Origin: Sulfurovum sp.
GTDB lineage: Bacteria; Campylobacterota; Campylobacteria; Campylobacterales; Sulfurovaceae
Length of the DNA stretch: 11,954 nt
Assembly (NCBI GenBank): GCA_015493425.1
Contig: WGDG01000212.1
Location: forward strand, 1-11,954
Direction: 5' to 3'
This document shows positions 1 through 6,233 of this stretch, piece after piece. Position 1 is the first letter of the stretch. Every line of letters begins with the position of its first letter. Made by a program: the position numbers and the translations under genes. The notes under the pieces were generated by a model. That model had not been told where the DNA came from, ran no database searches, and was given only the letters and a program-made list of their open reading frames with translations.

Positions 1-103
1 TGAACAGACGCGTATCTCCCGTCTGATGCTTGCAGATTTGACAGCCAGAACCATTAAGCAGGGACTGGCTATACTCGGTATACAGGTGGTCGACAGACTG
101 TAA
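1..103 (+). CDS. argS: arginyl-tRNA synthetase, C-terminal end (partial)
   Basis: This is the last 33 codons of a gene that begins before the window; codons run from base 2 and stop at TAA 101-103. The tail contains RLMLADLTARTI, then QGLAILGI and a final DRL. It matches the C-terminal helices of the DALR anticodon-binding domain of class I arginyl-tRNA synthetases, which typically end in a pattern like RLxLxxATxxVLxxGLxLLGVxxPxxM. The enzyme charges tRNA-Arg with arginine in the cytoplasm. The call rests on about 33 residues only, so it is a good family match rather than proof. The next gene starts 49 bases downstream on the same strand and may be cotranscribed. Confidence 0.72.
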   Translation, partial: EQTRISRLMLADLTARTIKQGLAILGIQVVDRL

Positions 104-132
104 CGGTGCCTGCCAAAGTTTCGGCTAAAAAC

Positions 133-141
133 AGAGAGAGG
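133..141 (+). promoter_or_regulatory. candidate ribosome binding site of the 113-residue membrane protein
   Basis: The purine run AGAGAGAGG lies 11 bases before the ATG at 153. The spacing is at the long end of the usual range. It is the only Shine-Dalgarno-like stretch between argS and the ORF and supports that start. Confidence 0.4.
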
Positions 142-152
142 ATAATATTATT

Positions 153-494
153 ATGAAAGCGCTTTTGATTCTTGCGGTACTTCTTACGTTTGGCTTGATT
201 TTTCTTCTCTATCACCGGAACAGGGATAGCAAAAAACTGTTGATTTCACTCTTGAGCTTTATTGCTTTGATTGCTCTGGGGATCATGGGTAACATTACCC
301 GTCCTATCATTCCGCTTTTTCTTGCACATATTGTATTGATTGTCTTTGCGTGGTTGGGGTTGCTCTATTATCTGTTTCGCGGAAGATATGTCTGGTGGCT
401 TATCTTCTCTCCGATGGTTACGATTGTACTTTTTATTGGACTTTCGCTGCTGGAAGGGTCACGTTATGAAGATGTGTGGAGTTCACTGTTTTAA
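153..494 (+). CDS. small multi-spanning membrane protein, unknown function
   Basis: I do not recognise this 113-residue protein. It is strongly hydrophobic with about four predicted membrane helices, roughly residues 3-20, 30-46, 52-73 and 80-99. They are separated by short basic or polar turns: HRNRDSKK at about 21-28 and FRGRY at about 75-79. The C-terminal tail after helix 4 is short and contains EGSRYEDVW. There is no clear signal peptide and no catalytic motif. The ATG at 153 is preceded by a purine-rich AGAGAGAGG stretch at 133-141, a plausible though somewhat distant ribosome binding site. It follows argS by 49 bases on the same strand and ends 6 bases before a palindromic repeat element. 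Length, start and helix pattern suggest a real gene; no function is proposed. Confidence 0.75.
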   Translation: MKALLILAVLLTFGLIFLLYHRNRDSKKLLISLLSFIALIALGIMGNITRPIIPLFLAHIVLIVFAWLGLLYYLFRGRYVWWLIFSPMVTIVLFIGLSLLEGSRYEDVWSSLF

Positions 495-500
495 TGCCTT

Positions 501-602
501 GCAGGGTGTTGTGGACTACAGGCACTTCCCTTGGTTCCCCTCACGACACCAAATTCTATTACCGGAATAAACTGTTGGTGTCGTCGGGGGACAACACCCT
601 AC
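501..602. repeat. REP/BIME-like palindromic element, copy 1
   Basis: This 102-bp intergenic element begins GCAGGGTGTTGT (501-512) and ends ACAACACCCTAC (591-602). The ends form a 12-bp terminal inverted repeat with one mismatch. The right end, read on the minus strand, is GTAG followed by a hairpin: arm 590-598, loop 586-589, arm 577-585, 9 bp with one mismatch. A conserved GTAG-type tetranucleotide plus imperfect hairpin is the layout of REP sequences, and two facing REPs make a BIME. A second internal inverted repeat, ACGACACCAA (543-552) with TTGGTGTCGT (575-584), is perfect over 10 bp. A related copy lies at 10078-10190. It sits 6 bp after the membrane-protein stop and 12 bp after the rsfS stop, so it may act as a bidirectional terminator. 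Confidence 0.75.
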
Positions 603-614
603 GGTGAAATGGGT

Positions 615-959
615 TTATTGATCAGATTGGCGTTGATTGGCGACCAGTTCGCTTAAAAACTGCTCGAGGTTGTAGCGCTGGCGGTACTCGGGAATCATAA
701 TGTGTACCAGAATATCTCCCAAGTCTGCTACGACCCATTCATCGCTGGTATCGGCATGCAGGAAGGTTTCTCCTTTTGGCTTGAGTGCCTCTTTGAGCTG
801 GTCAAAGAGTGCCTGTGTGTGTTTTAGGTTGAGTGAGTTGGCAATAACGACGCGGTCAGCAATGTAGTCTGCATCATCAAGGTTGAACACTTCGATCTCT
901 TCTGCTTTTTTCTCATCGAGTACATTTACGATGGTTTCAATTCTTTCTTCTATGGTCAT
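615..959 (-). CDS. rsfS: ribosome silencing factor RsfS (Iojap family)
   Basis: This 114-residue protein has the compact Iojap/RsfS fold. The recognisable core is the segment with ADYIADRVVIANS (about residues 30-42), then QALFDQLKEAL, then TSDEWVVADLGDILVHIM (about residues 71-88). The tail EYRQRYNLEQFLSE is where the family normally carries a tyrosine-rich pattern. RsfS binds uL14 on the large ribosomal subunit and blocks subunit joining, damping translation when nutrients run out. Length is normal for the family. The ATG at 959 overlaps the nadD stop by 4 bases (ATGA), so the genes are very likely translationally coupled. A nadD-rsfS pair is common across bacteria. The gene ends 12 bp from the palindromic element at 501-602. 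Confidence 0.95.
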   Translation of the reverse strand: MTIEERIETIVNVLDEKKAEEIEVFNLDDADYIADRVVIANSLNLKHTQALFDQLKEALKPKGETFLHADTSDEWVVADLGDILVHIMIPEYRQRYNLEQFLSELVANQRQSDQ

Positions 960-1522
960 AGGTTGTTTCCTTTTAATATCTCTTTGACTAAGGGTGCAAT
1001 TTTTGTGTCAACACTGCTGACATCCTGCTCTTGACGAATCTGAGAGGAGCTGACAGGTACATTGAGTGTCAGCAGGCGCCAGTTTTTCAGCGCGCCTGTT
1101 TCCATGGCATACCCGGGACGGCTTATGATGAGCCAAGTGACCTGCTCGTTGAGCCACGTAAAATCATGCCATTGTGTCAACGTTGACAGATTGTCAGCAC
1201 CGATGACAAGATACTTAACATGGTAGAACTTTTGAAAGTATTTAACGCTTTCAGCTGTCTTGACACTGCGTCCTTGTCGTATTTCATAATCACTTACAAT
1301 CACATTGGGAAGCGGCTCAAAAAGTGTTCGGCACCACTGCAGCCGCATGTCGGCATCGGCAAGCGAATTCGACTTGAACGGGTTGAGGTAAGCCGGAAGA
1401 ACGATCAAACGGTCGATATCAAGCTGTGATATACACGCCTCGACAATCTGTTGATGTCCCGCATGGGGCGGATCGAAACTTCCTCCGAAAATGGCAACTT
1501 CAAGCCCCGGGCTATTAACCAA
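956..1522 (-). CDS. nadD: nicotinate-nucleotide adenylyltransferase NadD
   Basis: This 188-residue protein transfers AMP from ATP to nicotinate mononucleotide to make deamido-NAD, a late step of NAD synthesis. The nucleotidyltransferase signature GGSFDPPHAGH lies at residues 13-23, with the HxGH-type motif at its end. The second ATP-binding motif SSSQIR is near the C terminus, as expected for the family. Other family landmarks are the LPAYLNPFK stretch and GADNL. The reading frame has a stop three codons upstream (TAG at 1528-1526). The only reasonable start is therefore TTG at 1522, with GAGG seven bases upstream on the minus strand. It overlaps rsfS by 4 bases and is divergent from gap. Confidence 0.93.
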   Translation of the reverse strand: MVNSPGLEVAIFGGSFDPPHAGHQQIVEACISQLDIDRLIVLPAYLNPFKSNSLADADMRLQWCRTLFEPLPNVIVSDYEIRQGRSVKTAESVKYFQKFYHVKYLVIGADNLSTLTQWHDFTWLNEQVTWLIISRPGYAMETGALKNWRLLTLNVPVSSSQIRQEQDVSSVDTKIAPLVKEILKGNNL

Positions 1523-1652
1523 ATGCTAACCTCATTTACAGTAAAATTGCACACACTCAGATGCGCTGTTTCCGGCAAGAAAGGGCTTCTACACCCCACT
1601 TTCCGATTGACCGCATTTTAGCATATTACACCACAAGAGTTATTGAAGGACA
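1523..1652. promoter_or_regulatory. divergent intergenic region between nadD and gap
   Basis: These 130 bases must contain the promoters of nadD-rsfS (minus) and gap-pgk-tpiA (plus). I see no convincing pair of -35/-10 boxes. A TATTAC at 1624-1629 is a possible -10 for gap, but the TTGACC at 1607-1612 is only 11 bases away, too close to be its -35. A short perfect inverted repeat TTTAC-A-GTAAA at 1535-1545 lies just before nadD and could be an operator or chance. Confidence 0.35.
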
Positions 1653-2651
1653 ATGATGGCAGTAAAAGTAGCGATAAACGGACTGGGAAGGATCGGAAGA
1701 TGTGTTGCACGCATCATTGCCGACAGAGACGATATTGAACTGGTTGCAGTCAATGCCAGTGGCAAAGAAGAGATGATTGAATATAACGTCAAATATGACT
1801 CTGTACATGGTACGCGTAAAGATGTCAGTGTTAGCGACGGCTATTTATGCATTGGCAGTGACAAAGCGAAAATTCTCTCAGAACGTGATCCTGCCAAACT
1901 CAATTTTGCAGATTACGGGGCAGAATTGGTACTGGAATGTACGGGTGCCTTCCTGACACAGGAGAGTGTGCAGCCTTATCTTGACAACGGTATCAAAAAG
2001 GTACTCTTCTCCGCGCCGGCCAAAGACGATACCCCTACATTTGTGATTGGTGCCAATGCCGATGCCTATGCAGGAGAGCCTGTTGTGTCCAATGCATCAT
2101 GTACCACCAATGGATTGGCTCCTGTCGCCAAAGTACTCGACGATGCATTTGGTATTGAACACGGTCTTATGACGACCATACACTCCTACACCTCTTCCCA
2201 GCCGATTCTTGATGCAAAACATAAAAAAGATCCGCGCAAAGGACGTTCCGGAGCGACCAACCTCGTACCTACGAGTACCGGAGCAGCAAAAGCGATTTCT
2301 AAAGTACTGCCCAGTCTTGCCGGAAAACTCAACGGACAGGCAGTGCGTGTCCCCACTGCGGATGTTTCAATGGTCGACCTGACGGTAACGTTGAAGCAGA
2401 GTGTTACAGAAGAGGTTGTGAAAGCAGCATTCAAAATTGCAGCAGAGGGTTCTCACAAGGGGATTCTCGGTGTCGATGAAGAGTATCGTGTCTCCCAGGA
2501 CTTTGTCGGTGAAGAGCTCAGTACTGTCGTACCGCTCGATACGATTCAGGTCATCGGTGAAAAAATGGTAAAAGTACTCTCATGGTACGACAATGAGTGG
2601 GGATACTCCTGCAGACTGGTCGACATGGCCGTACACATCAGCAAAAAGTAG
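1653..2651 (+). CDS. gap: type I glyceraldehyde-3-phosphate dehydrogenase
   Basis: This 332-residue enzyme interconverts glyceraldehyde-3-phosphate and 1,3-bisphosphoglycerate. The Rossmann motif NGLGRIGR is at residues 9-16. The catalytic cysteine is C150 in SNASCTTN, paired with H177, and YDNEWGYS is near the C terminus. Two adjacent ATGs exist. AAGGA at 1646-1650 lies five bases before the second (1656) but only two before the first, so 1656 is the better start and the protein probably begins MAVKV. Three cofactor-pocket positions are unusual: the Asp that normally follows VAVN is A35, and the Leu-Pro pair of ILDLPH is A188-K189. NAD-specific enzymes keep Asp and Leu-Pro, so NADP(H) use is possible. 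It is first of the gap-pgk-tpiA operon, with 12 bases to pgk. Confidence 0.97.
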   Translation: MMAVKVAINGLGRIGRCVARIIADRDDIELVAVNASGKEEMIEYNVKYDSVHGTRKDVSVSDGYLCIGSDKAKILSERDPAKLNFADYGAELVLECTGAFLTQESVQPYLDNGIKKVLFSAPAKDDTPTFVIGANADAYAGEPVVSNASCTTNGLAPVAKVLDDAFGIEHGLMTTIHSYTSSQPILDAKHKKDPRKGRSGATNLVPTSTGAAKAISKVLPSLAGKLNGQAVRVPTADVSMVDLTVTLKQSVTEEVVKAAFKIAAEGSHKGILGVDEEYRVSQDFVGEELSTVVPLDTIQVIGEKMVKVLSWYDNEWGYSCRLVDMAVHISKK

Positions 2652-2663
2652 GAAGGGGAAAAG

Positions 2664-3860
2664 ATGCTTAGAACTCTGAAAGATATCGATATCGAAGGCA
2701 AACGTGTTTTTATACGCTGTGATTTCAATGTACCAAAGGATGAATTCGGCAATATTACAGATGACCGGCGTATCCGCGCGGCACTGCCGACAATCCGCTA
2801 CTGTATTGATCGTGACTGCAAAATTGTACTTGCTTCCCATTTCGAGCGTCCGGAGCCGGGTAAATTTGATGAAAAATACTCGCTGAAACCTGTAGCCAAA
2901 CGTCTTCATACACTACTGAAGATTAAAAATGAGCTTTATATGGCAGAAGATGTTGTCGGCCCCGATGCCAAAGCAAAGGCGGCGAAACTGGAAGCCGGAG
3001 ACATTTTGCTTCTCGAAAACCTCCGTTTTGAAGCAGGTGAAACGAAGAACGATGAAGGGTTTGCCAAAGAACTGGCCTCTTTTGCCGATGTTTACATCAA
3101 TGATGCTTTTGGCGCCTGCCACAGAAAGCACGCTTCCATCTATGCAATTACCAAGTTTTTTGACAAGGAACATAAAGCGGCAGGCTTCCTCCTGAGCAAA
3201 GAGGTCAACTTCTTCAGCAAAGTACTTGAAAACCCGGTTCGGCCGTTCATCGCTGTTATCGGCGGATCCAAAGTTTCCGGAAAGCTTCAGGCCATTACAA
3301 ATCTTATTCACAAAGTGGATAAAGTCATTATCGGCGGCGGTATGGCTTTTACCTTTCTCAAAGCACAGGGGTATGAAATAGGAAAGTCACTGGTTGAAGA
3401 CGATCTGCTTGATGAAGCAAGGGATATTATGGAGAAAGCCCACTCGCTTGGTGTGAAGTTCTATCTGCCTGTAGACTTTGTTGTCGCTCCGGAACTTTCC
3501 GAAAATACGGCAGTGAAATATCTTCCGTCTCAGGAAATACCGCATGACTGGATGGGGCTCGATACCGGCCCGGCTTCTTCCCGTCTCTTCAGAGAAGTAC
3601 TTAATGATGCACAGACCATTATGTGGAACGGTCCTATGGGGGTGTATGAAATGGATAAATTCTCCAAAGGAAGCATCATGATGTCGCATCATATCGCCGA
3701 AACCCATGCAACTACGATTGTCGGTGGAGGCGATACGGCCGATGTGGCACAGCGTGCCGGCGATGTAGATGAGATGACCTTTGTGAGTACCGGCGGCGGT
3801 GCGAGTCTGAAGCTGATTGAAGGGGAAACCCTTCCCGGCATTGAAGCACTTGAAAGTTAG
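2664..3860 (+). CDS. pgk: phosphoglycerate kinase
   Basis: This 398-residue, two-domain cytoplasmic kinase moves a phosphate between 1,3-bisphosphoglycerate and ADP, and runs in reverse in gluconeogenesis. N-domain substrate-binding motifs are RCDFNVP (residues 18-24), SHFERP (58-63, where most enzymes have SHLGRP, so a glycine is replaced by E61) and ENLRFEAGE. The hinge/nucleotide region has IGGSKVSGKL, and the C domain has GGGMAFTF, MWNGPMGVYE, VGGGDTA and the terminal STGGGASLKLIEG. Length is standard. The gene starts 12 bases after gap, and AGGAAGGGG overlapping the gap stop forms a strong ribosome binding site. It ends 8 bases before tpiA, so the three genes form one operon. Confidence 0.98.
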   Translation: MLRTLKDIDIEGKRVFIRCDFNVPKDEFGNITDDRRIRAALPTIRYCIDRDCKIVLASHFERPEPGKFDEKYSLKPVAKRLHTLLKIKNELYMAEDVVGPDAKAKAAKLEAGDILLLENLRFEAGETKNDEGFAKELASFADVYINDAFGACHRKHASIYAITKFFDKEHKAAGFLLSKEVNFFSKVLENPVRPFIAVIGGSKVSGKLQAITNLIHKVDKVIIGGGMAFTFLKAQGYEIGKSLVEDDLLDEARDIMEKAHSLGVKFYLPVDFVVAPELSENTAVKYLPSQEIPHDWMGLDTGPASSRLFREVLNDAQTIMWNGPMGVYEMDKFSKGSIMMSHHIAETHATTIVGGGDTADVAQRAGDVDEMTFVSTGGGASLKLIEGETLPGIEALES

Positions 3861-3868
3861 AGGTTGTA

Positions 3869-4558
3869 ATGATCTTTGCAGCCAACTTCAAAACCAACCA
3901 CACGCGAAGCTCAACCCGAGCCTACATGGAACAGCTTGCTCAGACACTCGCTTCCAAGCGTCCGGAAGACCGTGTACTGGTTTTTCCTCCTGCAACTGCG
4001 CTTGACCGGTATGATGGCGATGTTACCATAGGTGCACAGAATGCCTACCCTGTGCATAAGGGTGCTGTGACCGGTGAGATCGGTTTGGAGCAGCTTGAAG
4101 AGTTCGGGATAAAAACCATTCTTATCGGCCACAGTGAACGGCGTGAACTGCTGGGAGAATCACAGGAGACAGTTGCAAAGAAATTCGCTTTTTTCAAAGA
4201 GAATGGGTTTGAAATTGTCTACTGCATTGGTGAACCGCTTGAAGTGCGCGAAGCCGGTGACGATGCTGTGAAAACATATCTTTTTGCAGAATTTGAAGGT
4301 ATTGATCTTTCCTATGAAAAGCTTATTGTTGCGTATGAACCGATTTGGGCGATTGGAACAGGACGTTCTGCTGAGAGTGAAGAGATCGCTGCTACCCATG
4401 GGCTGTTGCGAACAAAGCTTTCCTGTCCGTTGCTGTATGGCGGTTCGGTGAAGCCTGCGAATATTTCTGAAATTGCAGCAATCGGTAATGTCGATGGTGT
4501 CTTGGTCGGCTCGGCGGCACTTGATGTAGAAAGCTTTTCTGAAATGATATTGAAGTAG
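3869..4558 (+). CDS. tpiA: triosephosphate isomerase
   Basis: This 229-residue TIM-barrel enzyme interconverts dihydroxyacetone phosphate and glyceraldehyde-3-phosphate. Catalytic residues are visible: K8 in ANFKTN, H88 in GHSERR and E157 in AYEPIWAIGTG. The phosphate-binding loop is LYGGSVKPAN (about 189-198), followed by DGVLVGSAAL. Most bacterial enzymes have about 250 residues; this short form is typical of Campylobacterota as I recall the family. The ATG lies 8 bases after the pgk stop, with GAGG in the gap as ribosome binding site, so it is the last gene of gap-pgk-tpiA. It converges on nusA across a hairpin. Confidence 0.97.
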   Translation: MIFAANFKTNHTRSSTRAYMEQLAQTLASKRPEDRVLVFPPATALDRYDGDVTIGAQNAYPVHKGAVTGEIGLEQLEEFGIKTILIGHSERRELLGESQETVAKKFAFFKENGFEIVYCIGEPLEVREAGDDAVKTYLFAEFEGIDLSYEKLIVAYEPIWAIGTGRSAESEEIAATHGLLRTKLSCPLLYGGSVKPANISEIAAIGNVDGVLVGSAALDVESFSEMILK

Positions 4559-4571
4559 GGGTGGGCAGTGT

Positions 4572-4604
4572 GCACTTAGCCTATTTAAATAGGCTTTCAA
4601 GTGC
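4572..4604. terminator. bidirectional hairpin shared by tpiA and nusA
   Basis: GCACTT (4572-4577) and AGCCTA (4578-4583) pair with TAGGCT (4590-4595) and AAGTGC (4599-4604). This gives a 12-bp stem with a three-base bulge and a TTTAAA loop. The centre, 4578-4595, is an 18-bp perfect palindrome. On the plus strand a T-rich run follows at 4612-4624, which suits termination of gap-pgk-tpiA. On the minus strand the nusA stop codon (4583-4581) is inside the stem and no clear T-tract follows. Confidence 0.6.
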
Positions 4605-5711
4605 TGCTGTATCTTTTGTTTTTTCTGCTTCGGCAGTGCTGCCGCCTTCACTTTGTCTTTCGGTAATACCTTCCACTTCATTGAGCTCAATGTCATAGCC
4701 TGTCAGCATAGAGGCGAGGCGGATGTTGATACCGCTCTTTCCGATCGCTTTGGCTTTCTGGTCACCGGTAATGTCAACAACGGCTTTCTTGGCTTCTGCA
4801 TCCACCTTGATGTTCTGTGTGATCGCCGGAGAGAGTGCTCTTGTGATAAAAATCTCAGGGATAGGTGAGTATTCAATACAGTCAATATTTTCACCGTTAA
4901 GCTCTTCACTGACTGCGTTGATACGAACCCCTTTTACCCCGACAGCCGCACCAATGGGGTCGACATTCATCTGGTCTGTCTTGAGTGCGATCTTTGCTCT
5001 CTCCCCGGGAATTCTTGAGGCAGCGACGATCTCTACGACACCATCTGCAATTTCCGGTACTTCATTTGCCATTAAGGCTTCAAGAAACTTCGGAGAGGTA
5101 CGTGTCAGTTCCAGAAAGAGTCCGTACTGAGGGTCGACGCTGACATAACGTAGGAGTGCTCTGATGGTATCCCCTCGCTTGAAGGTTTCACCCTTAATGC
5201 GGTTTCTTCGTGACATGATCCCTTTGAGCTCACCGATTTCGACATGGGTGTTGTCTTCATTGTCGATACGGTTGACGGTACCAAGCATCACGGTACCGAC
5301 TTTTTCTCTGTATTTTTCGAAAAGATCCTGTTCAATACGTCTTTGCACATGATACTCAAGTTCTCTAAAGAGGTTTGCCGAAGCGGTACGACCATAGTCC
5401 TCGAGGACAAATTCTTCTTTAAGCTGGTCGCCTACTTCAATCGAGTCATCGAACTCTTTTGCTTCACTCAGCGAAATATAGCTGTCAGGCTCTTCATCAA
5501 GCCTCTCATCCTCATCGGGTACTACCGTGATGACCTTATTGACACTATAGGTCTTTGTATCGTTGTCAATGATCACTTCAAAGTCACTTGATGGTGTTGT
5601 CAGTCTCTTTGCCGTATTGATTAGGGCATCTTTGAACGCTTCGATGGCATTCTCTCTTGAAATATTCTTTTCATGCGCGATCGCTTCGATAATATCGAGT
5701 ATTTTTTCCAT
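4581..5711 (-). CDS. nusA: transcription elongation/termination factor NusA
   Basis: This 376-residue protein binds RNA polymerase and nascent RNA and governs pausing, termination and antitermination. The N-terminal polymerase-binding domain covers about residues 1-125. The S1 domain is about 136-205 (GTVNRIDNEDNTHVEIG). KH1 is about 228-290, with PIGAAVGVKGVRI. KH2 is about 300-348, with the GKSGINIRLAS signature. The acidic repeats that extend the E. coli protein to about 495 residues are absent, as expected outside gammaproteobacteria. The last 25 residues are polar and likely disordered. The ATG at 5711 has AAGGAT about eight bases upstream on the minus strand. It is transcribed alone here, convergent with tpiA and divergent from the HP0268-like gene. 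Confidence 0.96.
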   Translation of the reverse strand: MEKILDIIEAIAHEKNISRENAIEAFKDALINTAKRLTTPSSDFEVIIDNDTKTYSVNKVITVVPDEDERLDEEPDSYISLSEAKEFDDSIEVGDQLKEEFVLEDYGRTASANLFRELEYHVQRRIEQDLFEKYREKVGTVMLGTVNRIDNEDNTHVEIGELKGIMSRRNRIKGETFKRGDTIRALLRYVSVDPQYGLFLELTRTSPKFLEALMANEVPEIADGVVEIVAASRIPGERAKIALKTDQMNVDPIGAAVGVKGVRINAVSEELNGENIDCIEYSPIPEIFITRALSPAITQNIKVDAEAKKAVVDITGDQKAKAIGKSGINIRLASMLTGYDIELNEVEGITERQSEGGSTAEAEKTKDTAALESLFK

Positions 5712-5809
5712 TGCAAAATCCTTCTATGGTTACGCTTCAATTCTACCGCTACAAGAGGTAACATAACAGTGTCAAGTACGTCTGGGAGGGTCTTTTTTTG
5801 AAGTATAAA

Positions 5810-5815
5810 ATTATA
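5810..5815 (-). promoter_or_regulatory. candidate -10 box for nusA
   Basis: Read on the minus strand these bases are a consensus TATAAT, about 100 bases upstream of the nusA ATG. No -35 box is evident, which is common for the housekeeping sigma factor in this phylum. Confidence 0.4.
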
Positions 5816-5843
5816 GCTAACCAAACCTTTACTGAAAATAAAG

Positions 5844-5849
5844 TATAAT
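5844..5849 (+). promoter_or_regulatory. candidate -10 box for the HP0268-like gene
   Basis: A consensus TATAAT on the plus strand, 50 bases before the ATG at 5900, in AT-rich sequence. It is arranged back to back with the minus-strand TATAAT at 5810-5815. The two promoters would overlap upstream, so the two genes may compete for polymerase. Confidence 0.45.
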
Positions 5850-5899
5850 CAGTCACAATAGCATGCATAACGAAAAGCGACGACTAAAAAGGACAATGA

Positions 5900-6139
5900 A
5901 TGAAATTGAAACTGGCGAGAACCACGCTCAAAGCGAAGCCTAAAACTATAGAGCTCAAAAAGATTGAAGATGAACTGGCAAACCGTTCCATCTTCTATTT
6001 TGACAAGGACAACTCTCACAAAGAGCTCAAAGAGATGATTGAATATTTTGAAGAGAAGGGCTACTCGGTATATATGAGAGAGGTCAAGTATGGTCTCGAT
6101 GACAATGAATACATTTATGAAGTGCACATCATCGCATAA
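5900..6139 (+). CDS. HP0268-like small protein (Smr-like fold nuclease family)
   Basis: This 79-residue protein closely resembles, from memory, Helicobacter pylori HP0268. Shared features are the start MKLxLA, a central RSIFYF (residues 29-34), a following amphipathic helix and a closing YEVHII. HP0268 was reported to have an Smr-like fold with DNA-nicking and RNase activity. Here the fold would read: strand 1-8, strand 29-34, helix about 39-54, strands about 56-64 and 70-78. Many acidic and basic residues follow the second strand (D35, K36, D37, K41, E42). The start at 5900 is supported by AAGGA at 5889-5893 with six bases spacing; the ATG at 5896 is out of frame. It lies 94 bases upstream of miaB. 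Family assignment is good; activity of this copy is unproven. Confidence 0.8.
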   Translation: MKLKLARTTLKAKPKTIELKKIEDELANRSIFYFDKDNSHKELKEMIEYFEEKGYSVYMREVKYGLDDNEYIYEVHIIA

Positions 6140-6196
6140 AGCAGATGTATAGTGCACTGCTTCCACCCAGATGCCTCCCCTGTTTTTCTTCTAAAT

Positions 6197-6206
6197 TATC
6201 TAAAAT
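6197..6206 (+). promoter_or_regulatory. weak candidate promoter upstream of miaB
   Basis: TATCTAAAAT in an AT-rich stretch starts 37 bases before the miaB ATG, with T-rich sequence (6181-6191) further upstream. It could drive miaB separately from the HP0268-like gene. The evidence is composition only. Confidence 0.25.
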
Positions 6207-6233
6207 ATCCCCTACTGAAAACGAGTATTTAAA

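Noticed and set aside
340..570. 76-codon plus-strand frame overlapping the membrane protein and the REP-like element
   Set aside because: It reads through the palindromic repeat, is out of frame with the better supported gene and looks random.
1607..1629. sigma70 promoter TTGACC...TATTAC for gap
   Set aside because: The spacer is only 11 bases, well below the usual 16-18.
4160..4696. 178-codon open frame on the minus strand across tpiA and the end of nusA
   Set aside because: It is antisense to catalytic parts of tpiA, crosses the terminator hairpin and overlaps the real nusA in another frame.
6139..6162. Terminator hairpin AAGCAG/CTGCTT after the HP0268-like gene
   Set aside because: The stem is only 6 bp with a 12-base loop and no following T-tract, so it is too weak to annotate.
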